Positions 1-8,880 of a stretch of 64,000 nucleotides of DNA are shown one piece after another. A program made the translations under genes and the position numbers. The stretch is taken from NCBI GenBank assembly GCA_038527485.1, contig JBCBFT010000006.1, forward strand, positions 1-64,000, given 5' to 3'. Position 1 is the first letter of the stretch; each line of letters starts with the position of its first letter. Below the pieces are notes generated by a model, which saw nothing but the letters and a program-made list of their open reading frames with translations, did not search any database and was not told the DNA's origin. The DNA comes from JALEFZ01 sp038527485 (GTDB taxonomy: Bacteria; Bacteroidota; Bacteroidia; J057).

Positions 1-1
1 G

Positions 2-61
2 GGAGAAGTGCCTGTAGATCTTCGCCATCAACTGGAAGAAGCCATCGAAAGACTGGACTAA
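2..61 (+). CDS. 3' end of an unidentified protein (partial)
   Basis: The first bases read in one open frame up to a TAA stop and encode the C-terminal tail GEVPVDLRHQLEEAIERLD. The rest of the gene lies outside the window, so no family can be assigned. The hairpin at 90-128 directly follows and fits the end of a transcription unit, which supports this being a real gene end. Confidence 0.5.
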   Translation, partial: GEVPVDLRHQLEEAIERLD

Positions 62-89
62 ATCCTTTCCAGTGACATCTACCTGACAG

Positions 90-128
90 AATCCCCAGTT
101 GAAAAATGACTTTATTCAATTGGGGATT
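90..128 (+). terminator. hairpin terminator after the partial first gene
   Basis: AATCCCCAGTTGAA (90-103) pairs with TTCAATTGGGGATT (115-128) with a single G:T-type mismatch across 14 positions and an 11-base loop. It sits 28 bases after the stop of the partial gene and is followed by a TC/TTAATA stretch rather than a clean U-run. Confidence 0.6.
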
Positions 129-332
129 TCTTAATATAACTAAGCCTCATCTAGAATCATCTCAAAGTCTCAAAGTAATGAAGGGGATGAAAACCGTGTA
201 TAAGATCTGTGGTAGATACATGCCTTTCACCACCGATTATGGAATGATAGATGGAATAACTCCTCATCATCCGTTGTCTGTAAGAAATATATTCATCTAG
301 ATTCGACCACTAACAACCAAATATCTCGCACC

Positions 333-2309
333 ATGTCCAAGGATTATTTATGGAGAGGAGGAAAGAAAATTAAGCTTGAGAAGGAATCCACCTTTTTTAC
401 TGTTGTTTTGAAAGAAGAGGATCAAAAGGAGCAGGTCACAAGTCTGCCAGGCTTCAGGCAAATGAAGCGCGTCCATCACAGCACCTATAAAGTCCAGATC
501 GAAGCCGAAAGCTTAGATTCTGCCATGGATCAGATTCGCTCAGACCAAGTCAAAGGAGTCTGCCACCATGCTTACAATCCTGCCAGTGACGCTAATACCC
601 GCTACTACCTCACAGAAGAAATGATCGTCAAATTTGCCTCGGGTACGCCCATCAGGAGAATCGAGCAAATCATCCGAGATCATTGCTTACTTTACCTACG
701 GCAGTTGGGAGAGGAGCATCTCTATTTACTACAAGTAACGAGCGATACCGCCAAGAATCCTATCAAATGCAGCAATGAGCTGGCCGAGCTTCCTGAGGTT
801 ACCTATGCCGAGCCCAATCTCATCAACCGCTTTCAGGGGCAAGAAGCGGCAGATCCACCATCTGACACACTGTTTTCAGAGCAGTGGCACCTGGATAATC
901 GAGGAGGTATACAGCTGCGCACAGGGGCAGATGTAGATATTTTAGAGGCTTGGGCCATCACCAAAGGGAGTCGTGACATCGCCATCGCGATCATCGACGA
1001 TGGAGTAGACATCAGTCATCCCGATTTTCAAGGCGAAGGTAAAATCGTCGCACCTAAGGATTATGTAGATGGAGATAGTAGTCCCTTTCCTGAGTCATTT
1101 GCCCAGGACTACCATGGGACCCCCTGTGCGGGTGTGGCTGTCGCCGAAGAAAACGGACAAGGTGTCGTTGGGGCAGCTCCAGCCTGTGCCCTTCAGCCCA
1201 TCCGCTTTCCGCTTACTGCCAGCGATCGTGAGTTGTGGGAGATCTTTGACTTTGCCACTACTTTCTCAGACGTCATCTCCTGTAGCTGGGGACCACCTCC
1301 TGTTTATTCTCCCCTTCCACTCTCCTTGGCCGAAAAATTTGAAGCGATCACTACGAGTGGAGGACCAAGAGGAAAAGGTAGTCTGATTTTATTTGCCGCA
1401 GGAAACTACAACGCCCCCCTCATGGATATGGGCAATACTTCTTTCCGATACAGAGGAAATAGAGGGATTGTAGAAACCACAGAACCCATTCTCAATGGCT
1501 TTGCGATCCATCCTGACGTCATGGCCGTCGGCTCATCCAACAGCCTCAATGAACGCTCGATCTACAGCAATTGGGGAAAAGAGCTTTCCGTCTGCGCTCC
1601 CAGCAACAACTTCCATCCCCTGAATAACCAGCTTTGGGTGGAAGGACGAGGCATCACGACCACGGATAACGAAACAAGAGGCTTGGGATTCCGCAGAAAT
1701 AGTCTCTACACGGTGCGTTTTGGAGGGACCTCTAGCGCGACTCCACTTGCTGCTGGCGTGGCTGCCTTGGTCATTGCCAGTAATCCTGAGCTTACGGCCA
1801 GGGAAGTCAAGCGCATCCTGGAGGAGACTACCGATAAAATCACAGATGAAAACCCAGATCCTATCCTGGGTCACAATAAGGGCTCTTATGATGCGGAGGG
1901 ACATTCCGAATGGTTTGGATTTGGGAAGGTAAATGCAGGGAGAGCCGTAAGGAGAGCGGTCGCTTTGCGAGAGCAGGAAGTAGATATTACCAAGGAAGAA
2001 GATCCTTCACAGCCACTCCCTCAGCTTATCAAAGGCAATATCGATGTATCAGAAGGATTCAGATTGTATGACTTCGAAGTTCAGGATTACCTGCGACTAA
2101 AACTGACAGGTCCTGATGATGCAGATTTTGATTTGTATGTCAAGCGAGAAGGTACGCCTACGATGAGTGTCTTCGATGTGAGGGCTTCGGATCTTAGTTC
2201 TTCCGAAACCATTCTTTTGACAGATGCCCCTGCAGGTACCTATACCGTCATGGTCAAGTCATACACAGGGGTAGGTGATTTCGAGCTGGAGGTCAGCTTT
2301 CAGCCTTGA
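333..2309 (+). CDS. S8 (subtilisin-like) serine protease with C-terminal PPC-like domain
   Basis: 658 residues. The subtilase triad is complete: Asp222 in IIDDGVDISHPDF, His261 in HGTPCAG and Ser467 in GGTSSATPLAAG, with the oxyanion Asn358 in FAAGNYN. Residues 1-190 resemble a subtilase prodomain (inhibitor-I9-like fold, inferred from position only). About 590-656 looks like a bacterial pre-peptidase C-terminal (PPC) beta domain, with the LYVKREG and TYTVMVKSY segments. No signal peptide or lipobox is visible after the ATG, which is unusual for an S8 protease; it may be cytoplasmic or leave by another route. It stands alone between two hairpins. Family assignment is firm; substrate is unknown. 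Confidence 0.93.
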   Translation: MSKDYLWRGGKKIKLEKESTFFTVVLKEEDQKEQVTSLPGFRQMKRVHHSTYKVQIEAESLDSAMDQIRSDQVKGVCHHAYNPASDANTRYYLTEEMIVKFASGTPIRRIEQIIRDHCLLYLRQLGEEHLYLLQVTSDTAKNPIKCSNELAELPEVTYAEPNLINRFQGQEAADPPSDTLFSEQWHLDNRGGIQLRTGADVDILEAWAITKGSRDIAIAIIDDGVDISHPDFQGEGKIVAPKDYVDGDSSPFPESFAQDYHGTPCAGVAVAEENGQGVVGAAPACALQPIRFPLTASDRELWEIFDFATTFSDVISCSWGPPPVYSPLPLSLAEKFEAITTSGGPRGKGSLILFAAGNYNAPLMDMGNTSFRYRGNRGIVETTEPILNGFAIHPDVMAVGSSNSLNERSIYSNWGKELSVCAPSNNFHPLNNQLWVEGRGITTTDNETRGLGFRRNSLYTVRFGGTSSATPLAAGVAALVIASNPELTAREVKRILEETTDKITDENPDPILGHNKGSYDAEGHSEWFGFGKVNAGRAVRRAVALREQEVDITKEEDPSQPLPQLIKGNIDVSEGFRLYDFEVQDYLRLKLTGPDDADFDLYVKREGTPTMSVFDVRASDLSSSETILLTDAPAGTYTVMVKSYTGVGDFELEVSFQP

Positions 2310-2316
2310 TAGATTG

Positions 2317-2393
2317 AGACCATGTTTGAAACTCCGAGTCTACAAAAAGTTTGTGATTTCAGAATCTGAACTTCATTGTTCCAAACATGGTCT
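2317..2393 (+). terminator. long-loop hairpin terminator after the S8 protease
   Basis: AGACCATGTTTG (2317-2328) is perfectly complementary to CAAACATGGTCT (2382-2393), 12 bp with a loop of about 53 bases. It is followed by TATTCATTTTTG. Position 8 bases after the stop supports a terminator. Confidence 0.55.
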
Positions 2394-2586
2394 TATTCAT
2401 TTTTGATTAGGAGGATTCATTTTCTATGTAGAGGCGTGGGTTATATATAAAGACGCGATCAATCGACGTCTCTAGGTTCATGATCATTATTATTCACCCA
2501 AAATATTCAATACCATAATTGGAGTAGTTTCTAAACAAGGATCGTATTTGGTTGTTCCTAATTGAATAAACAGCTGAAAATAAGAA

Positions 2587-3552
2587 ATGATCCATACTCC
2601 AACTTCCAAACCTGCCAACTGGGAGCGCCGAATCTTGCTGCTCTCGGCTATTTATCATGTGCTTATTGGCCTGGATTTCCTCATTGCCCCTACGAATATC
2701 ATTGAGTTGGCAGACTTACCGATCCCAGGATATATTGTCTTGGTGCGACTGTATGGGATTCTGACCTTCAGTCTGGGTTTGGGTATATCCATCCAGTGTA
2801 TGAATCTGGATAAGTTTTGGATGACTTCCTTTATGATGTGGGTGGCCAAGATCCTTTCAGCCATTGTATTTGTCATTCATATTCTTTTAGGTGACTTGCC
2901 TATAGAGATCTTATATTTCGTTGCCTTCAACGATGTCATGTGGATTTATCCTTTGGGAAAATCTCTCTGGCGTACCTTCGAGCGTTACGAAGCCATTGCC
3001 TATCATATTGACACACGTAAAAGTCCCGTCCCTAAAGACATTCTCCCTCAGTTTCAGGATCAGTTTGGTCGTCGTATGGATGAGGCCATCCAGCAGCAGC
3101 CTACACTCCTAGTATTTCTTCGACACTTTGGCTGTACCTTTTGTCGGGAGACCATGAAGGATCTGGCACAAGACAGAGAGAAAATAGAAGCAAGTGGTAG
3201 CCAGATCGTAGTCGTGCATATGGAAAGCGAATTACAAGCAGAACCCTTCTTCGAGAAGTACGGACTGTCAGGCGTTGCCAGGATCTCAGACCCAGAAAAA
3301 GAGCTGTACGAGGCTTTTTCTCTCCAAAGAGCGACCTTTGAACAAGCCTTTGGATGGAAATCATGGCTGCGAGGCATAGACGCAGGTCTTTTCAAAGGTC
3401 TATGGGTGGGAAAAGAAACGAGCGATGGTTGGCAAATGCCAGGTGCTTTTCTTATCTATCGATCCGAAATCATCAAGTCATTTCGCCATGAGTCTGTAGC
3501 AGATAGACCCGACTACTGTGACTTGGCTTACCTCGAAACCGCCAAAGTATGA
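2587..3552 (+). CDS. four-helix membrane protein fused to a thioredoxin-fold peroxiredoxin-like (AhpC/TSA_2) domain
   Basis: 321 residues. The N-terminal third has about four hydrophobic helices (near 14-34, 48-68, 78-100 and 105-122), so it is an inner-membrane protein. From about residue 150 it becomes a soluble thioredoxin-fold domain with LVFLRHFGCTFCRE, giving a C183-x-x-C186 redox pair as in the AhpC-TSA_2 / PRXL2-like family. The stop overlaps the start of the aldehyde dehydrogenase by 4 bases (ATGA), indicating translational coupling. A thiol-redox or peroxide-related role is inferred. The membrane-plus-peroxiredoxin-like fusion is not one I can name. Confidence 0.8.
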   Translation: MIHTPTSKPANWERRILLLSAIYHVLIGLDFLIAPTNIIELADLPIPGYIVLVRLYGILTFSLGLGISIQCMNLDKFWMTSFMMWVAKILSAIVFVIHILLGDLPIEILYFVAFNDVMWIYPLGKSLWRTFERYEAIAYHIDTRKSPVPKDILPQFQDQFGRRMDEAIQQQPTLLVFLRHFGCTFCRETMKDLAQDREKIEASGSQIVVVHMESELQAEPFFEKYGLSGVARISDPEKELYEAFSLQRATFEQAFGWKSWLRGIDAGLFKGLWVGKETSDGWQMPGAFLIYRSEIIKSFRHESVADRPDYCDLAYLETAKV

Positions 3553-4982
3553 CATCAGCCAAACTCCCCGACGCCAATTATATCAATGGTCAGTGGGTGA
3601 AAAGTGGAACCGAATTACTCTCCGTCCGCAATAAATACGACCAATCTCTGCTCTCAGAGGTGCCAAAGGCAAGTATAAGCCAAATGGAAACAGCCATTGC
3701 CAGCTCCCAAAAGGGGTTTCAAGAGATGAAGGCATGGTCGGCGGGAAAGCGCTCCGAAAAGTTGTATCAGCTCAAAGAGCTTTTGCATCAAGAAGGCGAG
3801 TTTTTTGCACAGCTCATCTCAGCAGAGGCTGGTAAACCGATCCAGTATGCCCGAGGCGAGATTGCGCGTTGTCAGACGACCCTGGAGTTTGCCGCAGCAG
3901 AGGCTTTGCGATTCTCTGGCGAAGCCATTCCCATTGATTTTGCTGCAGGAGAGGGAAGGACGGCCTTGACACGACGCTTCCCCATCGGACCTATTGCGGC
4001 TATTTCACCTTTCAACTTCCCCCTCAATCTCGCCCTACACAAAATTGCTCCTGCCCTCGCAGTGGGTTGTTCCATTGTGCTCAAGCCCTCTCCTTACGCA
4101 CCTTTGACCGCTTTGGCATTTGCAGGCTTAATTGAGCAAGTCGGCTATCCCGCAGGAGCCGTCAATGTCTTGATGTGTGACATTCCTGTGGCAGAAAAAC
4201 TCGTCCGCGATGATCGCATGCATATGCTGTCCTTTACGGGTTCACCCAAAGTAGGGTGGCATCTAAAGGAGATCTGTGGGAAAAAGAAAGTGACACTCGA
4301 ACTAGGGGGAAATGCAGCTGTGGTCGTAGATCACACAGCCAAGCTCGAAGAGGCTGCGCATAAGATTGCTGTGGGTGCCTTCCTTTATGCAGGACAAATA
4401 TGTATCTCCACCCAACGGATCTACGTGGAGCGGGCGATTTTCGATAGATTTATTCCCTTGCTCGTCGCAGAGATCGAGAAAATCCAGTCGGGCAATCCTG
4501 CTGATGAAGCGATCCTCAACGGACCTGTGATCGACAAAGCGCACTTTGAGCGGATCGCATCTTGGGTAGAAGCTGCACAGAAGGAAGGTGCCAAAGTCCT
4601 GACAGGAGGCAAGGCCATCGAAGCCGATCGGTTTGTCTACGCCCCTACCCTACTGACAGCTACGCGAAATGAGATGAAGGTCGTCTCGGAAGAAGTATTT
4701 GGGCCTGTGGCGATTGTAGAGGCTGTCGCTGACTTCGACGCAGCCATCGCCGCTGTCAATGACTCCCAATATGGACTACAAGCAGGAGTATTTACCAACT
4801 CAGTGGACCACATGAAGCAAGCCCACAATGAATTGGAAGTAGGGGGCTTGATGATCAATAACATTCCCGGATTTCGTGTGGACTCGATGCCCTACGGAGG
4901 CGTAAAGTCTTCTGGTTTTGGACGGGAGGGGCTTAGATATGCCATGGAGGAAATGACAGAGCCAAGGTTGTTGGTGTATTGA
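3549..4982 (+). CDS. NAD(P)-dependent aldehyde dehydrogenase
   Basis: 477 residues, normal length for the ALDH superfamily. Key residues are present: Asn156 in PFNFPLN, Glu251 in LELGGNA, catalytic Cys285 in GQICISTQR, and the cofactor-site FTGSPKVG segment. It oxidises an aldehyde to a carboxylate (or acyl product) in the cytoplasm. The closest subgroup by feel is the glyceraldehyde-3-phosphate/lactaldehyde/succinate-semialdehyde-like ALDHs, and the substrate cannot be decided. The start overlaps the previous gene by 4 bases, so the two proteins are probably made together, perhaps for detoxifying reactive aldehydes and peroxides (inference). Confidence 0.93.
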   Translation: MTSAKLPDANYINGQWVKSGTELLSVRNKYDQSLLSEVPKASISQMETAIASSQKGFQEMKAWSAGKRSEKLYQLKELLHQEGEFFAQLISAEAGKPIQYARGEIARCQTTLEFAAAEALRFSGEAIPIDFAAGEGRTALTRRFPIGPIAAISPFNFPLNLALHKIAPALAVGCSIVLKPSPYAPLTALAFAGLIEQVGYPAGAVNVLMCDIPVAEKLVRDDRMHMLSFTGSPKVGWHLKEICGKKKVTLELGGNAAVVVDHTAKLEEAAHKIAVGAFLYAGQICISTQRIYVERAIFDRFIPLLVAEIEKIQSGNPADEAILNGPVIDKAHFERIASWVEAAQKEGAKVLTGGKAIEADRFVYAPTLLTATRNEMKVVSEEVFGPVAIVEAVADFDAAIAAVNDSQYGLQAGVFTNSVDHMKQAHNELEVGGLMINNIPGFRVDSMPYGGVKSSGFGREGLRYAMEEMTEPRLLVY

Positions 4983-4990
4983 CAAAAAAT

Positions 4991-5039
4991 GGAAATGGAG
5001 TATCTCCCTACTGAAATCTCCATTTCCTTATCAGTTTTT
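4991..5039. terminator. bidirectional terminator between convergent genes
   Basis: GGAAATGGAG (4991-5000) pairs perfectly with CTCCATTTCC (5018-5027). A T-run (TTATCAGTTTTTG) follows on the plus strand and an A-run (GACAAAAAAT) precedes, so it can serve both the aldehyde dehydrogenase and the minus-strand hydrolase. Confidence 0.75.
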
Positions 5040-5069
5040 GCTATAGGCGCGCTTTCGATCACGTGCTTC

Positions 5070-6485
5070 TTATAACTCCTTCTCCAACTTATCATTCATC
5101 CACTTGACCATTTCTTCGACCATTTGGACGTTGAATTTGGTTTGGTAGTATTGGAACATCAAAGGCGGATTTTGCTGGATTTCAATTCCCTCTTGCATGC
5201 TCCCTACCTCGATAAAGCTATGGCTGGTTTTGGGCACGAACTGGTAGGTCGCGCGATCAGGATGGTAGGCATTGACGAGGCGGACGATTTCCTCATGCTC
5301 AGCAGGACTGATGGCTTCGATGTCGGCCTCGCCATACATCGCCAGTACATAGGAATCTGTTTGGGACCATAACTTGGCCAGATCCAAGTCGTGTACTGAC
5401 TTCCAGAATGTATAGTCTCTCCCAAAAATCATATTGCCCCCGTCCCACTGAAACTCTCTGCGAAGCAGGGTATCGTACACAGATTTTGTGGCTGCCACAT
5501 CTCCAGGAGGGGTCCCATTGTGATACATCTCGTATAGGATCGGCATGAAATGTCTTTGGTTGGCCTCCATCTCCACATAGTCCTGACCCAAGCGTACCAT
5601 CTGAAAGCGAAACATCTTGGACAAATATTCTCCCCAAGAAGATAAGACCGTACCATAGACCATGACGCCTTTGGGATTTATCTCAGGATTGGCGGCCAGT
5701 ATGGGTGCTTCCAGTCCTCCCAAGGAGTGTCCCATGATGAAGATGTTGCTTGTATCGACAAAATCATACGTCTTGAGATGGGCATAGCCTGCAGCAAATC
5801 CTGCGGCCTCGACGTCGATTTCTATCTCATCACAAAAAGGCGTATCCATACAATCTCCTAAGCCTGTCTTCTCAATGCGCATGACCACATAGCCACGCTC
5901 CGCAAAGGCTTCTACCAACTGCTTGTAGGGATGCCACTCAGGTAGGCCATCTACAGATGCACAAGGATAGCCTGGGATCAATAAAATCGCTGGAAGCTTT
6001 TCTTTCTCGCTTTTGGGCTTATTGACGAGCGCACGAAGGTAGCCATCTTCAAATGCGACCTCATCGTAAATGATCTCTCCATGAGGCGAGCTTTCCTTAG
6101 GCTTTCCTTTGAGTGTGCCCTTGAGCAATTTTTTGGAACCACTGCGCCAAATCCCCATTTTGATGTTGTCTCCTTCTCTTAGCGGCTGCAATGACGTCTT
6201 GAGGTCCTCTAGACTCGCCACATCAAAGTCATTGATCATTAAGATCACATCTTCCGCCTGTAGGCCGATTTCCTCTGCGGAGGATTCGGGTAAAATAGAT
6301 TGGATGTAGATTCCCTCTGCATTGGGCAGGCCAAGTGAAGAAGCTTGATTCTCCGTCAAATCTGTGGGTTGTACGCCCAATCGCACCTGTCGCTTAAGGT
6401 TTTGGGCTTGCATGAGGCTAATATTCCCCACTAGCATCAAGCTCACTATCAGCGCATTTCTCAACAATAATCTCAAGTGGTTCAT
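5070..6485 (-). CDS. secreted alpha/beta hydrolase with N-terminal PDZ domain
   Basis: 471 residues from the ATG at 6485. A longer TTG frame starts at 6518, but the ATG gives a clean signal peptide (MNHLRLLLRN... ending LMQAQ). Residues about 33-120 form a PDZ domain (GIYIQSILPESSAEEIGL, LQAEDVILMINDFDV). From about 160 an alpha/beta hydrolase fold follows, with IPGYPCAS and the nucleophile elbow GHSLGG at Ser254. Probably a periplasmic or extracellular esterase or peptidase in which the PDZ domain recognises C-termini or partners (inference). It is convergent with the aldehyde dehydrogenase. Confidence 0.88.
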   Translation of the reverse strand: MNHLRLLLRNALIVSLMLVGNISLMQAQNLKRQVRLGVQPTDLTENQASSLGLPNAEGIYIQSILPESSAEEIGLQAEDVILMINDFDVASLEDLKTSLQPLREGDNIKMGIWRSGSKKLLKGTLKGKPKESSPHGEIIYDEVAFEDGYLRALVNKPKSEKEKLPAILLIPGYPCASVDGLPEWHPYKQLVEAFAERGYVVMRIEKTGLGDCMDTPFCDEIEIDVEAAGFAAGYAHLKTYDFVDTSNIFIMGHSLGGLEAPILAANPEINPKGVMVYGTVLSSWGEYLSKMFRFQMVRLGQDYVEMEANQRHFMPILYEMYHNGTPPGDVAATKSVYDTLLRREFQWDGGNMIFGRDYTFWKSVHDLDLAKLWSQTDSYVLAMYGEADIEAISPAEHEEIVRLVNAYHPDRATYQFVPKTSHSFIEVGSMQEGIEIQQNPPLMFQYYQTKFNVQMVEEMVKWMNDKLEKEL

Positions 6486-6918
6486 GTGTATATGTCCTAT
6501 CAAAAATCCAGTAATCAATATGTGTCAATGAAAAGTGAGAACGAATGATTGTACCGAAACATACAAACGGCTGGGTATATGGAGATGATAAAAAACGGGG
6601 AATTTGATGAATCCATCATTTGAATCGGCACACTCGGATATATATGCTGCAAGAATCGTACAAAATGCAGGAAGGGGAACTTTGACTAATACCGACACTC
6701 TCCATATCGTGGCTTTCTTTTGATACAAACGGCGACAACCCTTGCCATTTACATGACAAGGGTGCCGCTTCTTCAGTGCTTTTTCCTATTATTGAAAAGA
6801 ACGAAAAAATCTTTCCTGATGGATATACAGGTACATTTTTAGGCTACGTGTTCGTAAGGGATCTGCTGACTGCGCAGCAGATCACCTAAACCATCCACTC
6901 ATGTTATTGGGGTATCAC
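6486..6918. other. 433-base intergenic region between two minus-strand genes
   Basis: It holds two hairpin-forming repeats but no convincing gene. ACCCTTG (6738-6744) pairs with CAAGGGT (6757-6763), and ATCTGCTG (6861-6868) pairs with CAGCAGAT (6875-6882). The latter lies about 35 bases past the stop of the V8-like protease gene and may end its transcript, although no U-run follows. The upstream promoter of the PDZ-hydrolase must also lie here but no motif stands out. Confidence 0.4.
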
Positions 6919-7944
6919 TCACATCCCTTCACGTTTCCAGCGTTTGATGTTATTGTATACAGCTTTGTTGATACGGGTAGCAGAGTTCCCACTGGAGTGT
7001 CCATTGGTATGGATACCTGTGACATAACGCTTGCCTCGCGACTTATACCAAACGGGCGATCCACTCTGCCCTCCCGCAGTATCAATATCATATACTAGCG
7101 TACGATCTGTAACATCTTTGATTCTTCTCGCATGGAACCATTGTGTAGCGCCTCCCTTGTCGCCAGGATAACCAGAGAGGTTAACCCACATCTTCTTCAA
7201 AGTCTTTTTGGATTGATTGGCAAATCCAAAGTATCCGACCTGGTTACCCAACTTGCGATTAGGTGGTAAGATGATCGCTCCATAGTCAAAGTTACGCTTT
7301 TTGCTGCGTGTCCACCCTTTGACGCTCTTAAAGCTCACAGCATGGCACGATCCATACGGTCTATGGCTTCCATTTCGGCCAGGAATTACTTCAATCGATT
7401 TAGCCCAGCCTCCTTCATTGTGTATGTAGACACAGTGCCCCGCCGTGATCACAGTTCCTGGCCCTACTAACCATCCTGTACCGATGAAAGATTTACCTGT
7501 ATGAGTCTTGATTCGGAGGGAACAAATCGCCCGCCAAGGATAGGTGTGTGTATTGTTGATACGGGTACGATCGTCTCGGCCGATCACAACTTCTGCGAGT
7601 GCTCTTGTTGTATAATCATCATCGTAGCTTCCATACCATGCATCTGTGAGTACTTCCTTCTCAGGCTCTTCAAATACAGTTTCTTGTCGAATTTTTTCTG
7701 AAGCATATTTCTTCAATGATTCCACCTCATATCCATCGACTACCTCAAAGGGAAACTCAGGTTGATCGCTAAGGATTTGGCTCTCCATCCCTTCAAATGG
7801 TGCATCATCTGTGGCGTGGTCATCCATCACTTTACTGGATACTTCCTCATGCCACTCGTTTGTTGCTTCTGTAGGGATCTCCGAATGATTGGGCTCTGCC
7901 TCATGATCCTGTAATTCGTGAATTTGCAAATCGTTTGTTGACAT
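6919..7944 (-). CDS. V8-like (trypsin-fold, S1B) serine protease with acidic N-terminal extension
   Basis: 341 residues. The trypsin-fold triad is intact: His170 in VITAGHCV, Asp220 in FDYGAIIL and Ser294 in GGQSGSPVW. The GTGWLVGPGTVITAGHC segment and short loops resemble glutamyl endopeptidases of the V8/Blase group. Residues 1-110 are rich in Asp and Glu with no signal peptide, so this may be a propeptide or binding segment, and the route of export (if any) is unknown. The gene is divergent from the sigma-factor operon, and its upstream region carries the same CGTGAAT-N17-GTC motif as that operon and the subtilase-CHAT operon, so it is probably a target of that sigma factor. Confidence 0.9.
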   Translation of the reverse strand: MSTNDLQIHELQDHEAEPNHSEIPTEATNEWHEEVSSKVMDDHATDDAPFEGMESQILSDQPEFPFEVVDGYEVESLKKYASEKIRQETVFEEPEKEVLTDAWYGSYDDDYTTRALAEVVIGRDDRTRINNTHTYPWRAICSLRIKTHTGKSFIGTGWLVGPGTVITAGHCVYIHNEGGWAKSIEVIPGRNGSHRPYGSCHAVSFKSVKGWTRSKKRNFDYGAIILPPNRKLGNQVGYFGFANQSKKTLKKMWVNLSGYPGDKGGATQWFHARRIKDVTDRTLVYDIDTAGGQSGSPVWYKSRGKRYVTGIHTNGHSSGNSATRINKAVYNNIKRWKREGM

Positions 7945-8070
7945 TTTGATTTATGATTTTTTATAATTCTACCCTCACACATCTTAAGATTTATCATCTT
8001 CTTTAGATTTATCAAACTACTGTGCTATGAGTATTCTGATGATTGTGAATTTCCGTGCTGTATAGGTATA

Positions 8071-8096
8071 GACAGATTCCAACATGGAAAATTCAC
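8071..8096 (-). promoter_or_regulatory. putative ECF-sigma promoter P1 (for the V8-like protease)
   Basis: On the minus strand GTGAAT (8096-8091) is followed by exactly 17 bases and GTC (8073-8071). The spacer ends GGAATCT. Upstream lies AAAAAAAAATTAGGTTGG (8116-8099), an exact 18-base match to the sequence in front of P3. The GTC lies 126 bases before the ATG at 7944. A -35/-10 arrangement ending in GTC is typical of ECF promoters; the assignment is inference. Confidence 0.7.
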
Positions 8097-8120
8097 GCCC
8101 AACCTAATTTTTTTTTGAGC

Positions 8121-8146
8121 GTGAATATTCGAGAGAGAAATTTGTC
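8121..8146 (+). promoter_or_regulatory. putative ECF-sigma promoter P2 (for the sigma-factor operon)
   Basis: GTGAAT (8121-8126), 17 bases, then GTC (8144-8146), 75 bases before the sigma-factor ATG. The spacer TCG.GAGAG pattern is shared with P3. It is back to back with P1, with 24 bases between the two hexamers that include a run of nine T. It implies that the sigma factor transcribes its own gene. Confidence 0.68.
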
Positions 8147-8221
8147 CTTTAAATGGGATGACAATTGATATCTAAGCAATAAATCATTATTTTGAATAAT
8201 TATCTCACTGCGCATTTCATT

Positions 8222-8845
8222 ATGGCAAACTTTGACCCTTGGCCCTTCCCTTCCGATGCCAGTATCTGCAACGACTTATTCTCGCTAATAGATCGTTACA
8301 AGAAAGAATTAAATAAAAAACTGGTATTCAACCTTCTAAGATGTATTGAAGGGCTTGAACTTAAGCTTTCTTCTCAAATCGTTAAACTCATTGACGATAG
8401 GGAGGATAGAGAGGATTTTGCTCAGGATTTCTTTAAAAAGATGTGTGAGCGGTTAAAGACTTCTCAAATCGAAAAAAATGTACGAGGATATATTTTTCTA
8501 GCTGTCAGAAACGAAGCCTTAAATTTTCTACAGTCAAAAAAGGTAAAAAGAGATAAAATAGCGATCCTCGACACAAGCAACCCGACCCATAATCCGCCTA
8601 CGGATACAAGGACAGCAGAGGAAATGCTGAACATGCGCACATTCTTGCACGAAGCAAAAAATGTCGTAGGAGAAGAGAAGTGGCAGGCCATTGATATGGT
8701 ATATCTTCAGGCTTTGTCGAGGAAGGAAGCCGCCGAAAAATTAGGCATCACGCGCACGACCTTAAATGGACAGATTGAACGCGGCATCAAGACCCTTAGG
8801 GTACATTTTGATGATCAGTTTTGGAAATATTTTGGGAATGACTAG
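8222..8845 (+). CDS. ECF-type RNA polymerase sigma factor
   Basis: 207 residues from the ATG at 8222; an in-frame TTG at 8192 would add 10 residues. Region 2-like sequence covers about 60-115 (EDFAQDFFKKMCERL, NVRGYIFLAVRNEALNFL) and region 4 covers about 155-200 (VYLQALSRKEAAEKLGITRTTLNGQIERGI), a clear sigma-70 r4 helix-turn-helix. It has an N-terminal extension of about 50 residues before region 2. It would direct RNA polymerase to the CGTGAAT-N17-GTC promoters found upstream of itself and of the neighbouring protease genes. The 5' half of the gene is noticeably more A+T-rich than the 3' half. Confidence 0.88.
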   Translation: MANFDPWPFPSDASICNDLFSLIDRYKKELNKKLVFNLLRCIEGLELKLSSQIVKLIDDREDREDFAQDFFKKMCERLKTSQIEKNVRGYIFLAVRNEALNFLQSKKVKRDKIAILDTSNPTHNPPTDTRTAEEMLNMRTFLHEAKNVVGEEKWQAIDMVYLQALSRKEAAEKLGITRTTLNGQIERGIKTLRVHFDDQFWKYFGND

Positions 8846-8880
8846 CCAAGCTTTTCTCACCTTTAAACCTACACCTCCTC

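Noticed and set aside
106..300. 64-residue open frame
   Set aside because: It overlaps the hairpin after the first partial gene, has no recognisable motif or leader, and is at the length expected by chance.
6525..6728. 67-residue minus-strand frame in the gap before the V8-like protease
   Set aside because: Starts at TTG, has no motif, and lies between hairpin-forming sequences; most likely chance.
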